DNA of 64,000 nt from Clostridia bacterium (GCA_017409475.1 JAFQSP010000003.1:1-64000); one strand, 5' to 3'; numbered from the stretch's first letter, positions 17,501 to 25,205 are shown. A program made the numbers and translations. The notes: a model not told the origin generated them from the letters alone.

Positions 17501-18047
17501 ATCGAGGGTACGCCTGCTTGTTCAAATCACGTCAATAAAGCAAAAGGCGACCAAATCGGGTCAGCAAATGGCATTTTTGACAGTTGAGGACGTATACGGC
17601 AGTATCAGCGCCATGTTATTTCCTAAAAAGCTTGCCGAATACGCTCGGTTTATAAAACCCGATGAAGTTATAGTAATCGACGGAAAAATTTCGATTCGAG
17701 AGGACCGCGACCCCGATATTATAGTCGAAAGCGTTTATCCGCCGGGTTCGGTACCTCCTAAGCCTGCAGATAATATAAGGCGAAATTCCTCTTATTCACA
17801 AAATGCTGACAAAAACGTGAATAACGGCGACCTTTATATCCGTATTCCATCCTTTGATAGTGAGGAATATAAAAGAGCGGTTTCGGTTATGAACGAGTTT
17901 AAAGGTAATACACGGCTCATTATTGTTTGTGCCGATACCAAAAAGCGACTTGCCGCACCTAAAAATATGTGGGTGAATGCGAATGGAGTCCTTATTGACA
18001 GATTGTGCGAAATTCTTGGCGAAGATAACGTCGCAATTAAAAAATAA
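14559..18047 (+). CDS. dnaE: DNA polymerase III alpha subunit DnaE
   Basis: Replicative C-family polymerase of 1162 residues. The N-terminal PHP domain begins FVHLHVHTEYSLLDGA. The palm shows GPGRGSGAGSLCAYC and the catalytic MPDFDIDFCYVRR near residue 395, then a helix-hairpin-helix region and a C-terminal OB domain (LVQITSIKQKATKSGQQMAFLTVED). Clostridia also carry PolC as main replicase; DnaE extends primers. The gene follows whiA with a GAGGGA-like ribosome site. It closes the cluster; pfkA has its own promoter. Confidence 0.95.
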   Translation: MSFVHLHVHTEYSLLDGACRIGKLAHAAKELGQTALAITDHGVMYGAIEFYEACKAEGIKPIIGCEVYVAARKHTDKVHEFDSENAHLILLCKNRTGYQNLIKLVSKSFVDGFYNKPRIDHDLLEEYHEGLIALSACLAGEIPRALSAGDYQRAVDTAKWYESVFGKDNFFIEIQNHGIDEQIRVLPQLVRLSEETGIPLVATNDVHYIERSDSMVQKVLVCIQTNHTVDEDNPLGYQTDNFYLKSEEEMTELFSAYPQAIENTRLIADRCNVDFTFGETKLPLFDIGEVDHFEYFRKMCYDGLYRLYGRNVSSSIIDRLEYELSVINSMGYIDYYLIVQDFVRYAKERGIPVGPGRGSGAGSLCAYCVGITGIDPIKHELIFERFLNPERVSMPDFDIDFCYVRRQEVIDYVVRKYGADHVAQIVTFGTLKARAAIRDVARTLAIPYATADRVAKMIPFELNATIEKALSDSEELNELYKNEPTIRNLIDMSKKIEGMPRHASRHAAGVVITRDPVDEYVPLATNDDAVVTQFTMTTLERLGLLKMDFLGLRNLTVIDDTVKMIKRREPDFDINKIPMNDKKTFALFSDGQTNGVFQLESAGMKRVLSQLKPTDIEDIIAVLSLYRPGPMESIPKYISNRHSGKITYAAPQLEPILKVTYGCLVYQEQVMQVFRELAGYSFGRADIVRRAMSKKKHDVMERERQAFIYGDADCDGAVKRGVSEKAANEIFDSMSSFASYAFNKSHAAAYAYVAYQTAYLKTHYGREYMASLLSGFLDSASKVSQNIAECHRMGIPVLPPHVNESQKGFSVYNKAIRFGLLAVKNLGSGVIDRMLIEREMKGEFKSLYDFCERLFDRDLNRRAVESLIKCGAFDGLGANRHQMMDSVDDIFEQLSSRQRNNVEGQIGFFGMTDSSFDYADYVFPNVAEYPEKTLLNMERDVTGLYLSGHPMSDYEDRAVEIGAANICDILDDDENNEYVDESRVRLLVQITSIKQKATKSGQQMAFLTVEDVYGSISAMLFPKKLAEYARFIKPDEVIVIDGKISIREDRDPDIIVESVYPPGSVPPKPADNIRRNSSYSQNADKNVNNGDLYIRIPSFDSEEYKRAVSVMNEFKGNTRLIIVCADTKKRLAAPKNMWVNANGVLIDRLCEILGEDNVAIKK

Positions 18048-18100
18048 TGCAATTTTTGTTACAAAAAAATACAAAAATGGCGCAATAAGTCAAAAAAGGC

Positions 18101-18129
18101 TTGACACTAATCTTTTGTGAAACTATTAT
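18101..18129 (+). promoter_or_regulatory. Sigma-A promoter of pfkA
   Basis: TTGACA and TATTAT separated by exactly 17 bp, 55 bp upstream of the pfkA start. Confidence 0.88.
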
Positions 18130-18184
18130 ATATAGTGATTGTATTTTTATTTATTTAAAGATGTTTTGATTAAGGTGATTTTTA

Positions 18185-19153
18185 ATGGCAGTAAAAACGA
18201 TAGGAGTTTTAACAAGTGGCGGTGACGCACCGGGAATGAATGCGGCTATTCGAGCCGTTGTGCGTACAGCTCTTGCAGAAGGACTTAAAGTAAAGGGAAT
18301 AATGCGCGGCTATGCCGGCCTCATCGACGAGGAAATTATTGACCTCGATTTGCGCTCAGTGTCTGATATAATTCATCGTGGCGGTACAATTCTTTATACC
18401 GCTCGTTGCCCCGAATTTAAAACCGAGGAAGGAATGCAGACCGCAATAGCAAACGCTCGTAAGCACGGTATCGATGGTATTGTTGTTATCGGCGGTGACG
18501 GCTCGTTTAGAGGCGCTCGCGACCTGTCTGAGAGAGGATTGCCTTGTGTTGGCGTTCCCGGAACGATTGATAACGATATTTCATCTACCGAATACACAAT
18601 CGGCTTTGACACAGCTATGAATACCGCTATGGAAATGGTTGACCGTCTCCGCGATACCGCTCAGTCACATGAGCGCTGCACAATCGTTGAGGTAATGGGA
18701 CGTCACGCAGGATACATTGCTCTTCATACCGGAATTGCTGTTGGCGCAACTGCTGTTTTGGTTCCTGAAGTGCCTTTCGACCTCGAAAAAGACGTTATTA
18801 ATAAAATTGTTAATACTAAAAAATCGGGCAAAAAGCACTTTATCGTTGTTGTAGCCGAGGGCGTTGGCCGCGTTAACGAAATTGCAAAGACGATTGAGGA
18901 AAAATGCGGAATTGAAAGCCGCGCAACCATTCTTGGTCACGTTCAGCGTGGCGGTTCACCTACCGTTCGCGATAGAGTTATGGCAAGCAACATGGGTTAC
19001 GAAGCCGTTCAGCTCTTAAAGCAAGGAATCGGTAACCGAGTAATCTGCTATAACGGCGGAAAAATGGGTAACAAGGATATTTTCGAAGCCCTGAACGAAA
19101 AGAAGAGCTACGAATTCGATTTGCACAAGGTTGCACACGATATTTCAATATAA
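18185..19153 (+). CDS. pfkA: ATP-dependent 6-phosphofructokinase
   Basis: Glycolytic enzyme of 322 residues converting fructose 6-phosphate to the 1,6-bisphosphate. Motifs are VLTSGGDAPGMNAAIRAVVR (nucleotide binding), GGDGSFRGA, PGTIDNDISSTEYTIGFDTA with the catalytic Asp, and VMGRHAGYIALHTG. Gly in GGDGS and Gly in PGTIDND mark an ATP user; pyrophosphate-dependent enzymes carry Asp and Lys at these places. The dnaE-pfkA order is common in Clostridia. Confidence 0.95.
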   Translation: MAVKTIGVLTSGGDAPGMNAAIRAVVRTALAEGLKVKGIMRGYAGLIDEEIIDLDLRSVSDIIHRGGTILYTARCPEFKTEEGMQTAIANARKHGIDGIVVIGGDGSFRGARDLSERGLPCVGVPGTIDNDISSTEYTIGFDTAMNTAMEMVDRLRDTAQSHERCTIVEVMGRHAGYIALHTGIAVGATAVLVPEVPFDLEKDVINKIVNTKKSGKKHFIVVVAEGVGRVNEIAKTIEEKCGIESRATILGHVQRGGSPTVRDRVMASNMGYEAVQLLKQGIGNRVICYNGGKMGNKDIFEALNEKKSYEFDLHKVAHDISI

Positions 19154-19160
19154 TTTCAAT

Positions 19161-19189
19161 GGGCGCATAATGTTTATTTATGCGCCCCT
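19161..19189 (+). terminator. Terminator of pfkA
   Basis: GGGCGCATAA and TTATGCGCCC form a 10-bp stem followed by CTTTGCTT. The U-tract is short. Confidence 0.75.
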
Positions 19190-19234
19190 TTGCTTATTGC
19201 ATTATAATGTTTTTAAAAGAGGTGTAGCATAAAA

Positions 19235-19714
19235 ATGAAACGAGACGGATATATTTCTTGGGACGAATATTTTATGGGCATAGCTGTCCTTTCTGCATAT
19301 AGAAGTAAGGACCCAAACACTCAGGTTGGCGCTTGTATTGTCAGTGAGGAAAATAGGATAATGACCGTCGGATATAACGGAATGCCAAAGGGATGCTCAG
19401 ATGACGACTACCCGTGGGAAAGAGCGGGAAACGTCCTTGATACTAAGTATGCCTTCGTTTGCCATGCCGAGCTTAATGCTATACTTAATTATAACGGCGG
19501 CTCAATGAAGGGTAGCCGTTGTTACGTAACCCTTTTTCCTTGTAACGAATGTGCAAAGGCTCTTATTCAAAAGGGAATATCCGAAATTATTTATATGAGC
19601 GATAAGTATGCTGATTCCGATTCAACAAAAGCGGCCAAGAAAATGCTCGATTCAGCAGGGGTAAAATACCGCCTTTACGAAATGCAGAATAGAGAAATTT
19701 CATTTGAGTTGTAA
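19235..19714 (+). CDS. dCMP deaminase family protein (ComEB-like)
   Basis: Zinc-dependent cytidine/deoxycytidylate deaminase of 159 residues. It has the zinc site His-Ala-Glu in [10 protein letters not shown] and PCNECAK, plus the early [13 protein letters not shown] and [16 protein letters not shown] loops of the dCMP deaminase group. It turns dCMP into dUMP for thymidylate synthesis. The family is called ComEB in Bacillus, but there is no competence gene nearby. AGAGGTG precedes the ATG. Confidence 0.9.
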   Translation: MKRDGYISWDEYFMGIAVLSAYRSKDPNTQVGACIVSEENRIMTVGYNGMPKGCSDDDYPWERAGNVLDTKYAFVCHAELNAILNYNGGSMKGSRCYVTLFPCNECAKALIQKGISEIIYMSDKYADSDSTKAAKKMLDSAGVKYRLYEMQNREISFEL

Positions 19715-19742
19715 TTCTTTAGCTGTTTAAGGAGAAATTAAT

Positions 19743-20879
19743 ATGATAGTGAATAAAGCACCAATGGGATGGAATACCTGGAACACCTTTGGCCCGAATA
19801 TTAACGAAAAAATTATAAAGGAAGCCGCCGATGCAATGGTCGAAAAAGGGCTTCTTGACGCAGGATATGAATATCTCGTAATCGATGATTGCTGGGCGCT
19901 GAAGCAGCGCGACCCTGTGACAAGACGGCTTGTAGCCGACCCCGAAAAATTCCCTAACGGAATGAAGGCGGTTGCCGATTATGTTCATTCAAAGGGGCTC
20001 AAATTCGGCATGTATTCCTGCGCGGGTGTTCGTACCTGTGGCGATTATCCGGGTAGCTTTGACCACGAATTTATTGATGCTGAAACCTTTGCCGAATTTG
20101 GTATCGACTTCTTAAAGTACGATTATTGCTATCGTTCATCGGTTACTGCGGGACCTATTCTTTATCACCGAATGGCAAATGCGCTTAGAGCAACCGGTCG
20201 TGATATAGTATTCTCGGCTTGTAACTGGGGAAAGGATGACGTATATAGCTGGATTCGTTCAACGGGAGCACATCTTTATCGTTCAACCGGCGATATTTTC
20301 GATAATTTCCCGCGTATGAAGGAAATTGCGTCCAGTCAGTTTGACAAGCAGTGCTATAATACTCCCGGATGCTATAACGATATGGATATGCTCACAGTAG
20401 GAATGTTCGGAAAGGGTCACGTCGGCACCGAGGGATGTACCGCCGAGGACTATAAAATTCAGTTTGGTCTTTGGTGTATGCTTGGCTCTCCGCTTATGCT
20501 TGGTTGCGATATTCGAGATATCGATGACGAATCATTAAAGCTTGTCAAAAATGAGCATTTAATAGCAATAAATCAGGATATTGAGGGACGTCAAACATTT
20601 CAAATTACGTCAAAGAGTTGGGCTTGCTACGATGTCGCAACATTTGTCAGAAAGCTCGAAAACGGTGATTTTGCGCTTGGTGTGTTTAATTTTGCCGATA
20701 GAGTCGCTACAGTTGTTGTTCTCTTCGACGAAATCGGGTATCCTGCCAACTGCGGTCTTAAATTCGAGCTTACCGATTGCTTTACGGGAGAAAAGAGCGT
20801 TTGCGATGCTGATTCGTTGAGTTTGTATGTCGAATCCCGAGGAACAAAAATTTATCGAGTAAAGCCGGTCAAAAGATAA
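19743..20879 (+). CDS. Alpha-galactosidase, GH27 family
   Basis: Intracellular (no signal peptide) glycoside hydrolase of 378 residues. The start PMGWNTWNTFG and VIDDCW are the GH27 opening pattern. The nucleophile Asp sits in FLKYDYC and the acid/base Asp in CYNDMDMLTVG; GSPLMLGCDIR follows, then a small beta-sandwich domain. It removes terminal alpha-galactose from raffinose-family sugars or galactomannan fragments after uptake. The stop overlaps the next start (TAATG), so the two genes are coupled. Confidence 0.93.
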   Translation: MIVNKAPMGWNTWNTFGPNINEKIIKEAADAMVEKGLLDAGYEYLVIDDCWALKQRDPVTRRLVADPEKFPNGMKAVADYVHSKGLKFGMYSCAGVRTCGDYPGSFDHEFIDAETFAEFGIDFLKYDYCYRSSVTAGPILYHRMANALRATGRDIVFSACNWGKDDVYSWIRSTGAHLYRSTGDIFDNFPRMKEIASSQFDKQCYNTPGCYNDMDMLTVGMFGKGHVGTEGCTAEDYKIQFGLWCMLGSPLMLGCDIRDIDDESLKLVKNEHLIAINQDIEGRQTFQITSKSWACYDVATFVRKLENGDFALGVFNFADRVATVVVLFDEIGYPANCGLKFELTDCFTGEKSVCDADSLSLYVESRGTKIYRVKPVKR

Positions 20880-21073
20880 TGTCAAAATGCTATAAATGTA
20901 ACCGAGAACTCATTTCTGATGAAACCGCCCTTTATAAAAAAACGGTTGACCGAATGGCGGATGAGTTTCTGTGCATCGATTGTCTGGCCGAAAGATTTGA
21001 AACAACGCGAGAAGAACTTGAGAAAATGATTGAGCGACTTCGCGAATCGGGTTGCACATTGTTTACAAAATAA
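20879..21073 (+). CDS. Small zinc-ribbon protein, function unknown
   Basis: This 64-residue protein has a CYKC pair at residues 4-7 and a CIDC pair near residue 32, enough for one zinc ribbon, followed by a charged helix (REELEKMIERLRESG). It is translated from the tail of the alpha-galactosidase gene by a one-base overlap. I do not recognise a named family. Related small Cys proteins are common in Clostridia and unstudied. Confidence 0.7.
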   Translation: MSKCYKCNRELISDETALYKKTVDRMADEFLCIDCLAERFETTREELEKMIERLRESGCTLFTK

Positions 21074-21078
21074 TATTA

Positions 21079-21112
21079 AAAAAGCCTGTTCACTCGGTGA
21101 ACAGGCTTTTTT
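21079..21112. terminator. Bidirectional terminator between convergent genes
   Basis: AAAAAAGCCTGTTCAC and GTGAACAGGCTTTTTT form a perfect stem. It serves the alpha-galactosidase pair on the plus strand and the histidine phosphatase on the minus strand. Confidence 0.9.
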
Positions 21113-21118
21113 GTTCGC

Positions 21119-21760
21119 TTATTCTATTTCTTCTTCCTTTTCAAATGGGACCAGTCCCGCAACCTCAAACATTCCGCCTCTCATCCAAATTGACGGATTT
21201 ATAATTGCGCAGTAGCCCTTTCCGTTGAGGCATTCCCAGTCGGTCAGTTTTCTCTGCGGCAGTCCGTAGGTAGCCAAAATGGTCGAAATAACCCCTCCGT
21301 GAGCGCATACAACAGCGGTGGTCTTTCCCTCAGTCATCATGTGCTTTACAATGCTGTTAAAGGTAGTTCCTACTCGTGTAATAAATTCACGTGAACTTTC
21401 GCCATTAGGTACTGTCGCATCAATATCATTGTGCTGCGTCCATTTTATATAATCCTCGTTATCCTTTAATTCGCTGTGAGTTTTGCCCTCAAAATCGCCG
21501 AAATTATATTCAATTAGCCCGGGAACGATAATCGGGTCGCAGTTGGGATAGAGTACATCAAGTGTCTGTCTGCACCTATACATCGGGCTGACGTAAAAAA
21601 GCTCGGCGTCGGGATAAAAATATTTTTCCTTCATCTTTTCGAGCATTTGAAGTCCCTCGGGTATAACGGGGATATCGGTTTGACCGATATATTGTCCTTT
21701 TAGGTTTCCTTCGGTTAAGCCGTGACGAATAAAATAAATTTTATAGGTTTTCACATTCAT
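21119..21760 (-). CDS. Histidine phosphatase family protein (PGM-like)
   Basis: This 213-residue protein belongs to the histidine phosphatase (phosphoglycerate mutase-like) superfamily. The phosphorylated His lies in YFIRHGLTEGN, with YIGQTDIPV after it; the second His is in VVCAHGGVIS. Substrates of this group vary (phosphoglycerate, alpha-ribazole phosphate, sugar phosphates), and nothing here decides between them. It is transcribed alone from its own promoter. Confidence 0.85.
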   Translation of the reverse strand: MNVKTYKIYFIRHGLTEGNLKGQYIGQTDIPVIPEGLQMLEKMKEKYFYPDAELFYVSPMYRCRQTLDVLYPNCDPIIVPGLIEYNFGDFEGKTHSELKDNEDYIKWTQHNDIDATVPNGESSREFITRVGTTFNSIVKHMMTEGKTTAVVCAHGGVISTILATYGLPQRKLTDWECLNGKGYCAIINPSIWMRGGMFEVAGLVPFEKEEEIE

Positions 21761-21784
21761 TCCGCCTTTTTATTTTATAAAATT

Positions 21785-21813
21785 ATTATACATCTCAAAA
21801 AGCCATATTTCAA
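21785..21813 (-). promoter_or_regulatory. Sigma-A promoter of the histidine phosphatase gene
   Basis: Minus strand TTGAAA (21808-21813) and TATAAT (21785-21790) with 17 bp between. Confidence 0.75.
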
Positions 21814-21853
21814 TAATTTATTTAGGCGAAAACCAGCACAATTTGACAATAAA

Positions 21854-21904
21854 ACACAATATAAAAAGATTTCTCTTGTAATTAGTGGCATATATTGTTA
21901 TAAT
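21854..21904 (+). promoter_or_regulatory. nrdR promoter with two candidate NrdR boxes
   Basis: TTGTAA (21876-21881) and TATAAT (21899-21904) are 17 bp apart. Two partial matches to the NrdR box (ACACwATATATwGTGT) lie at 21854-21869 (left half ACACAATATA intact) and 21885-21900 (right half ATATATTGT intact). Their centres are 31 bp apart, the three-helical-turn spacing usual for paired NrdR boxes. The second overlaps the -10, consistent with autorepression. Each box matches only in one half. Confidence 0.55.
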
Positions 21905-21941
21905 ACATTATGTAAACAAAAAATCAGGATGGTGAAAACGA

Positions 21942-22397
21942 ATGAAATGTCCATATTGTTCATTTGAGGAAAGCAAGGTTATCGACTCTCGACCGACCGA
22001 CGAAGGCGAAAGAATAAGACGACGTCGCGAATGCCTTAATTGTCAAAAGCGCTTCACTACCTATGAAATTATTGAAAGCTTACCCATCATAGTTATCAAA
22101 AAGGATAAGAGCAGGGAACCTTTCAATCGCGAGAAGGTGCTTAACGGCCTTATGAGAGCCTGCGAAAAGCGCCCCGTTTCACTCGATACAATCGAAAAAA
22201 TTGTTGACGATATCGAAGCTACAATCAGCAATTCTCTCGACCGTGAGGTTTCGACGAGAAAAATCGGCGAGCTTATTATGGAAAAGCTCAAAAATGTTGA
22301 TGAGGTTGCCTATGTTCGCTTTGCGTCGGTTTACCGTCAGTTCAAGGATATTAATACATTTATGGAAGAGCTTAATAATCTTCTGCGGGAGAAATAA
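21942..22397 (+). CDS. nrdR: Transcriptional repressor NrdR
   Basis: Repressor of ribonucleotide reductase genes, 151 residues. It has the N-terminal zinc ribbon MKCPYC...[12 protein letters not shown] with the [21 protein letters not shown] block, then an ATP-cone domain ([24 protein letters not shown]) that senses ATP/dATP. Length and layout are standard. It overlaps the next gene by one base. Confidence 0.96.
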   Translation: MKCPYCSFEESKVIDSRPTDEGERIRRRRECLNCQKRFTTYEIIESLPIIVIKKDKSREPFNREKVLNGLMRACEKRPVSLDTIEKIVDDIEATISNSLDREVSTRKIGELIMEKLKNVDEVAYVRFASVYRQFKDINTFMEELNNLLREK

Positions 22398-22915
22398 TGA
22401 CAAGAGCAAAGGTTTGTTGTTTTACGGGACATCGTCCCGAAGCACTCTTTTCAGATGGCGAAGAGCGTGAAATATACGAGAATATCTATGCCGCTGTTGA
22501 GGATGCTGTTTTTGACGGATATGCCGAGTTTTATTGCGGCGGTTGCCGTGGCGGCGATTTCCTTTTCGGCGAAGCAGTTATCGCACTTAAAGACAAATAT
22601 CCCGAAATTCGCCTTGTTTGCGTGCTCCCGTATCGTGGCCAGTCTGAATATTGGTCGAATGAGGATAGGGACAGATATGCCGATTTGCTTGATAATTCCG
22701 ATGAGGTAATTTGCCTTAACGATAGCTTTAAAAAGGGCTGTATGCACGAGAGAAACAGATATATGGTTGATAGGTCATCTCTGCTTATTTCCGCTTATAA
22801 CGGAACAAAAGGGGGGACCGAGTTTACCTTCAATTACGCAAAAAAGCAAGGACTTCGAATTGTCAATGTCCTTACTTTAATAAGCGAAGAAGATTTTCAG
22901 TTATCCTTTGAATAA
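22397..22915 (+). CDS. YpsA-like SLOG family protein (DUF1273)
   Basis: This 172-residue protein opens with CCFTGHRPEALF and has the CGGCRGGDFLFGEAVIALK block, both typical of the YpsA/DUF1273 branch of the SLOG (SMF/LOG Rossmann) superfamily. A later SLLISAYNGTKGGTEFTFNYAKKQG is the second nucleotide-binding segment. YpsA affects cell division in Bacillus and Staphylococcus; SLOG proteins are thought to bind nucleotide-derived ligands. It is translationally coupled to nrdR. Confidence 0.85.
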   Translation: MTRAKVCCFTGHRPEALFSDGEEREIYENIYAAVEDAVFDGYAEFYCGGCRGGDFLFGEAVIALKDKYPEIRLVCVLPYRGQSEYWSNEDRDRYADLLDNSDEVICLNDSFKKGCMHERNRYMVDRSSLLISAYNGTKGGTEFTFNYAKKQGLRIVNVLTLISEEDFQLSFE

Positions 22916-23168
22916 TTTCTATTTCAAGCTTTATTATAGGCGCGGTTAAATATGACCGCGCTATTTTTGTTTTATCGCTTTGGCTCGAAATTTCAAGATT
23001 TTTACCGAATAGGGTTATTTCGTTTTCGGTTACCGAAAAGGCTGGGGAGGGGTCATCATAACCAATTTTTCGTGTTGTTTCGTCGGTGTGGAGTATAATA
23101 AAAAATGTTATGAGCGGAATGAGGGTTGAAATTAAGGTGATTATAAATGCACGAAAAAAAGCCTTCAT
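22872..23168 (-). CDS. Small membrane protein coupled to gpr, unknown
   Basis: A 98-residue protein with one N-terminal membrane helix (FIITLISTLIPLITFFIIL) and a hydrophilic C-terminal part of about 70 residues. Its ATG overlaps the gpr stop (ATGA), which strongly supports this start over a longer upstream reading in the gpr region. In many Bacilli and Clostridia the gene after gpr is spoIIP, but this one is far too short and lacks the amidase domain. Its 3' end overlaps the convergent SLOG gene by 44 bp and contains that gene's terminator hairpin. A sporulation role is only a guess from position. Confidence 0.6.
   Translation of the reverse strand: MKAFFRAFIITLISTLIPLITFFIILHTDETTRKIGYDDPSPAFSVTENEITLFGKNLEISSQSDKTKIARSYLTAPIIKLEIEIIQRITENLLRLLK
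22940..22970 (+). terminator. Terminator of the nrdR-SLOG operon
   Basis: GCGCGGT and ACCGCGC pair around TAAATATG, followed by TATTTTTGTTTT. It lies inside the 3' part of the convergent small membrane-protein gene. Confidence 0.75.
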
Positions 23169-24025
23169 ATAAGTCCAAGTATTGTTTCGCGGTCGATGTT
23201 CTCTTGAAGCGCATAGTTTATTGCCATTGAAACGGTTGCTGCGCCTCTTGAAACGAGAAGGTCGATTTCCTGAGGTGTGACAATCATTTTTGCACCGCGA
23301 GGGTTTACCGTTCTTTCGCATTCGTGACCGGTCAAATCCTGGGCCAAAGTGACAGCGTCAACAACCGTCGGAATGCCAACCGAGATAACGGGAACACCTA
23401 TTGTCTTTTTGCTTATTTCTGCTCGTTTATTTCCAACCCCCGAACCCGGACAGATTCCTGTATCCGACATCTGAATTGTGCAACCGAGTCGGCTCAAACA
23501 GCGTGATGCAAGCGCATCTATCACAATTACTGCCGACGGTTTTATGAGCCGTGTAATACCCGCTATTATTTCACCTGTTTCAATTCCGGTTTGACCGAGC
23601 ACTCCCGGCGAAATTACAGCTACAGGCCGCATATCGTCGAGTCCTATTGACCGAGCAATTTCACCCTCGATGTGTCTGGTTGCGAGAATGCCCTTTGCCG
23701 CCTTTGGCCCTATTGCGTCGGGGGTAATTGAGGTGTTACCGAGTCCCGCAACAAGCACCAATCCCTTTGGCAAAAAGCTTATCAGCTCCTTGCTGACGGC
23801 GTTTATTGCGTTTTCATTCATCTCACCGCTGTCGGTGAGCGGCGGTGTTTCTACAGTAACGTATGTGCCGATAGGTTTACCGAGAGTTCTTTCGCCATTT
23901 TCGTTTTTAATTCGGATTCTCGTAATTTTTATATCATCTAAAACGGTTTCATCGCTTTCGATTCCGTCTGTTTTGTCGGGGTTGAGTTCCTTTTGTTCTA
24001 ATGCAAGGTCAGTTCTTATGGACAT
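23165..24025 (-). CDS. gpr: GPR endopeptidase (spore germination protease)
   Basis: Protease of 286 residues that degrades small acid-soluble spore proteins at germination; it is made as an inactive zymogen in the forespore. Recognisable blocks are VAGLGNTSITPDAIGPKAAKGILATRH, VISPGVLGQTGIETGEII, VIDALASRCLSRLGCTIQMSDTGICPGSGVGNKR and GVPVISVGIPTVVDAVTL. The ATG at 24025 lies 5 bp after GGAGG; a TTG four codons earlier overlaps that site. The stop overlaps the next start by ATGA. Confidence 0.94.
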   Translation of the reverse strand: MSIRTDLALEQKELNPDKTDGIESDETVLDDIKITRIRIKNENGERTLGKPIGTYVTVETPPLTDSGEMNENAINAVSKELISFLPKGLVLVAGLGNTSITPDAIGPKAAKGILATRHIEGEIARSIGLDDMRPVAVISPGVLGQTGIETGEIIAGITRLIKPSAVIVIDALASRCLSRLGCTIQMSDTGICPGSGVGNKRAEISKKTIGVPVISVGIPTVVDAVTLAQDLTGHECERTVNPRGAKMIVTPQEIDLLVSRGAATVSMAINYALQENIDRETILGLI

Positions 24026-24113
24026 TTCAGCCTCCAAAAGTGTTATTTTTACACTATATTATGTGCAGAAAGGCTGAAAATAAAAAATATTGAGTTATTA
24101 TTGTAAAAAATGC

Positions 24114-24142
24114 TTGCAATTTACAATAATAAATGGTATGAT
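24114..24142 (+). promoter_or_regulatory. Sigma-A promoter of rpsT
   Basis: TTGCAA and TATGAT with a 17-bp spacer, 48 bp upstream of the rpsT start. Confidence 0.8.
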
Positions 24143-24190
24143 AACTGTTGCTTATAAAAGATTTATGTAATTTTTGAAGGAGGTGTAAGT

Positions 24191-24451
24191 ATGCCTAATA
24201 TCAAATCCGCTAAAAAACGTGTTTTGGTTGCCGAAGTTAGAACAGCCCGTAACAAGGCTCGTAATTCTGCACTGAAAACCTCCATAAAAAAGGCTAACGC
24301 TGCTATTGAAACCAACGCTGCTGATAAAGTAGAAGTTGTAAAGGCAGCTGTAAAGAGCATTGATCAGGCTGCTGCGAAGGGAATTATTCATAAGAACTGT
24401 GCAGCTCACAAGAAGTCAGCAATGATTAAAAAGTTAAATGCCGCTGAATAA
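24191..24451 (+). CDS. rpsT: 30S ribosomal protein S20
   Basis: Basic 86-residue protein beginning MPNIKSAKKRVLVAEVRTARN, with the typical KTSIKKA and C-terminal GIIHKNCAAHKKSAMIKKL. It binds 16S rRNA in the small subunit body. AAGGAGGTG precedes the ATG. Divergent placement from gpr is frequent in Firmicutes. Confidence 0.96.
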   Translation: MPNIKSAKKRVLVAEVRTARNKARNSALKTSIKKANAAIETNAADKVEVVKAAVKSIDQAAAKGIIHKNCAAHKKSAMIKKLNAAE

Positions 24452-24460
24452 TTTAAATGA

Positions 24461-24496
24461 AAAAATGCTTTGTACGAATCAGTACAAAGCATTTTT
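24461..24496 (+). terminator. Terminator of rpsT
   Basis: AAAAATGCTTTGTAC and GTACAAAGCATTTTT form a perfect 15-bp stem around GAATCA. Confidence 0.92.
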
Positions 24497-24531
24497 TATA
24501 TCATTTATTTATTGTGCACGCAAATATAAAT

Positions 24532-24574
24532 AAAATACACTCCAAAAGTTCAGTAACTCTTGGAGTGTATTTTA
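24532..24574 (-). terminator. Terminator of the 6S RNA transcript
   Basis: AAAATACACTCCAA and TTGGAGTGTATTTT pair. On the minus strand the stem is followed by a U-rich run. It lies about 30 bp past the 6S RNA closing stem. Confidence 0.8.
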
Positions 24575-24602
24575 TAATTTAATGGTTTGTTATTTTACGA
24601 AG

Positions 24603-24798
24603 TAATCCACCCTGCCGTATATCGAATTTTGATAACCTGCTGATAAGCAGGTGGGTGTCCTCCCAATGCCTTTGCGCTTCCAACGTCCGCAACTGAAAAA
24701 AGCTGCGGGAGGCCTGCAATCCCGAACATCGGAGCCGGACTCCCTATAATAAAGGTTGTAGGGTTATAAAAGACGAATGATTCACGAACAGGGTAGAC
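24603..24798 (-). ncRNA. ssrS: 6S RNA (SsrS)
   Basis: This gene-free region of about 195 nt on the minus strand has the layout of Firmicutes 6S RNA. A closing stem is formed by CTACCCTG (5') and CAGGGTGG (3'). Inside are an unpaired central bubble, a long apical hairpin (GGCCTCCCGCAGC with GTTGCGG, and GAGTCC with GGAGGACA), and a small CCTGCTTATCAGCAGG hairpin in the 3' side of the bubble. The run GGGAGGACACCCACCTGC is one I associate with clostridial 6S RNAs. A TATAAT sits just upstream (24805-24810). 6S RNA binds the housekeeping RNA polymerase and lowers transcription in stationary phase. Confidence 0.72.
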
Positions 24799-24826
24799 AG
24801 TATAATTATATTCGCCTGATTATAAA

Positions 24827-25162
24827 TTATTCCTCGGTAATGTCGAACATGTCTTGAAGTCGGTCGATAAAAATTCCGGCAACGTCTTCGTATTCGTCAT
24901 CGTCCTCAATTTCTTCGAATTGCTCCTCATCATCCTCGACGATAACCTTTAATACAACCAGCTCACCATCGCTGTCGACCATTTTTTGCGGGTCGTCATA
25001 TTGAGGCATAAGTGCAAGGTAACGTTCGTCGTTATATTCGATTTGGTCGAGAATTTCAAACTGGTATTCGTTACCCTCGTCATCTGTCAGGGAAATAAGG
25101 TCGGGTGTATAATTTTCCTCTCCGTTTACCTCTTCATTATAAAAATTTTTTATTTCAGCCAT
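24827..25162 (-). CDS. DUF1292 domain-containing protein (YrzB-like)
   Basis: Very acidic 111-residue protein. The central ISLTDDEGNEYQFEILDQIEYNDERYLALMP is the DUF1292 signature and is followed by an Asp/Glu-rich tail (EDDEEQFEEIEDDDEYED). The family is widespread in Firmicutes, often near alaS, yrrK and yrzL, and its function is unknown. It has its own promoter and lies upstream of the 6S RNA on the same strand. Confidence 0.88.
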   Translation of the reverse strand: MAEIKNFYNEEVNGEENYTPDLISLTDDEGNEYQFEILDQIEYNDERYLALMPQYDDPQKMVDSDGELVVLKVIVEDDEEQFEEIEDDDEYEDVAGIFIDRLQDMFDITEE

Positions 25163-25205
25163 TTATATCAAATCCTTTCGGCTAATATTAGCGCATTCCC
25201 TATTT

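Noticed and set aside
18185-19153. Possibility that PfkA is pyrophosphate-dependent.
   Set aside because: GGDGS and PGTIDND carry the Gly residues of ATP-dependent enzymes, not the Asp and Lys of the pyrophosphate type.
23169-23321. N-terminal extension of the small gene behind gpr.
   Set aside because: The extension lies inside gpr in another frame; the ATGA overlap with the gpr stop gives the natural start.
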